Origin: an uncultured Collinsella sp. | GTDB taxonomy: Bacteria > Actinomycetota > Coriobacteriia > Coriobacteriales > Coriobacteriaceae | Assembly (NCBI GenBank): GCA_900762015.1 | Contig: CAAFEX010000091.1 | Location: 1-5,726 of the forward strand | DNA: 5,726 bases | Direction: 5' to 3' | Translations under genes and position numbers: made by a program | Notes under the pieces: model-generated | What the model saw: only the letters and a program-made list of their open reading frames with translations | The model's database searches: none | Told to the model about the DNA's origin: nothing | Part shown: in pieces, positions 5,647 through 5,726 of the stretch | How the letters are laid out: every line of letters begins with the position of its first letter | Numbering within the stretch: position 1 is the first letter of the stretch

Positions 5647-5726
5647 TTACTCCTTCTTGAGACCGCGCTTCTCGACTATCTCGTCCACTATCTCCCTGGC
5701 GCGCCGCCCGAGCGCGCGGCGCCTCC
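5647..5726 (-). CDS. C-terminal end of an unknown protein, cut by the right edge
   Basis: On the minus strand one frame is open from the window edge to a TAA at 5649-5647, giving the last 25 residues of a possible protein. They are strongly charged: an Arg-rich stretch (RRRALGRRAR), then EIVDEIVEKRGLKKE, which reads like a soluble amphipathic helix. I do not recognise the family. The terminator candidates to its left on the same strand agree with a gene ending here and converging on ansA. The competing plus-strand frame from the ATG at 5644 is also open to the edge, but it has no Shine-Dalgarno sequence and reads less like a protein. With only 80 bases visible this remains tentative. Confidence 0.4.
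   Translation of the reverse strand, partial: RRRALGRRAREIVDEIVEKRGLKKE

Overview
The window is GC-rich and looks like bacterial chromosome from a high-GC gut actinobacterium. A Coriobacteriia member such as Collinsella is my best guess, but this is inference from base composition, codon choice and the look of the GuaA and AnsA proteins, and is not proven. It holds two complete housekeeping genes, one complete probable antibiotic-resistance gene, and two genes cut by the window edges. I see no rRNA, tRNA, CRISPR array, insertion sequence or transposase.

Left part (1-2339, + strand). The C-terminal half of a Mef-type major facilitator transporter (2-607) is followed, after a 262-base gap, by a complete 489-residue ABC-F ATPase of the Msr(D) type (870-2339). 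This reproduces the mef-msr(D) macrolide-resistance pair known from streptococcal elements. Both proteins clearly differ from the streptococcal ones as I remember them. The expected joint role is efflux by the MFS protein plus ribosome protection by the ABC-F protein. The gap between them contains a perfect 8-bp hairpin and a run of six T, and could be a regulatory leader.

Centre (2340-4143). A strong hairpin terminator nested inside a larger palindrome (2368-2456) separates the ABC-F gene from guaA, which converges on it from the right. guaA (4143 down to 2545, - strand) encodes a complete two-domain GMP synthase, the last step of GMP synthesis. Its start is fixed by a strong Shine-Dalgarno sequence at 4149-4155.

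Right part (4144-5726). A 269-base divergent promoter region lies between guaA and ansA (4413-5426, + strand), which encodes a cytoplasmic type I L-asparaginase. Beyond ansA is a convergent intergenic region of about 220 bases with several hairpins. It includes terminator candidates for ansA and for a minus-strand gene whose last 25 codons enter from the right edge (5726-5647).

Most of the window is ordinary. The part most worth following up is the diverged mef-msr(D)-like pair and its inter-gene leader.
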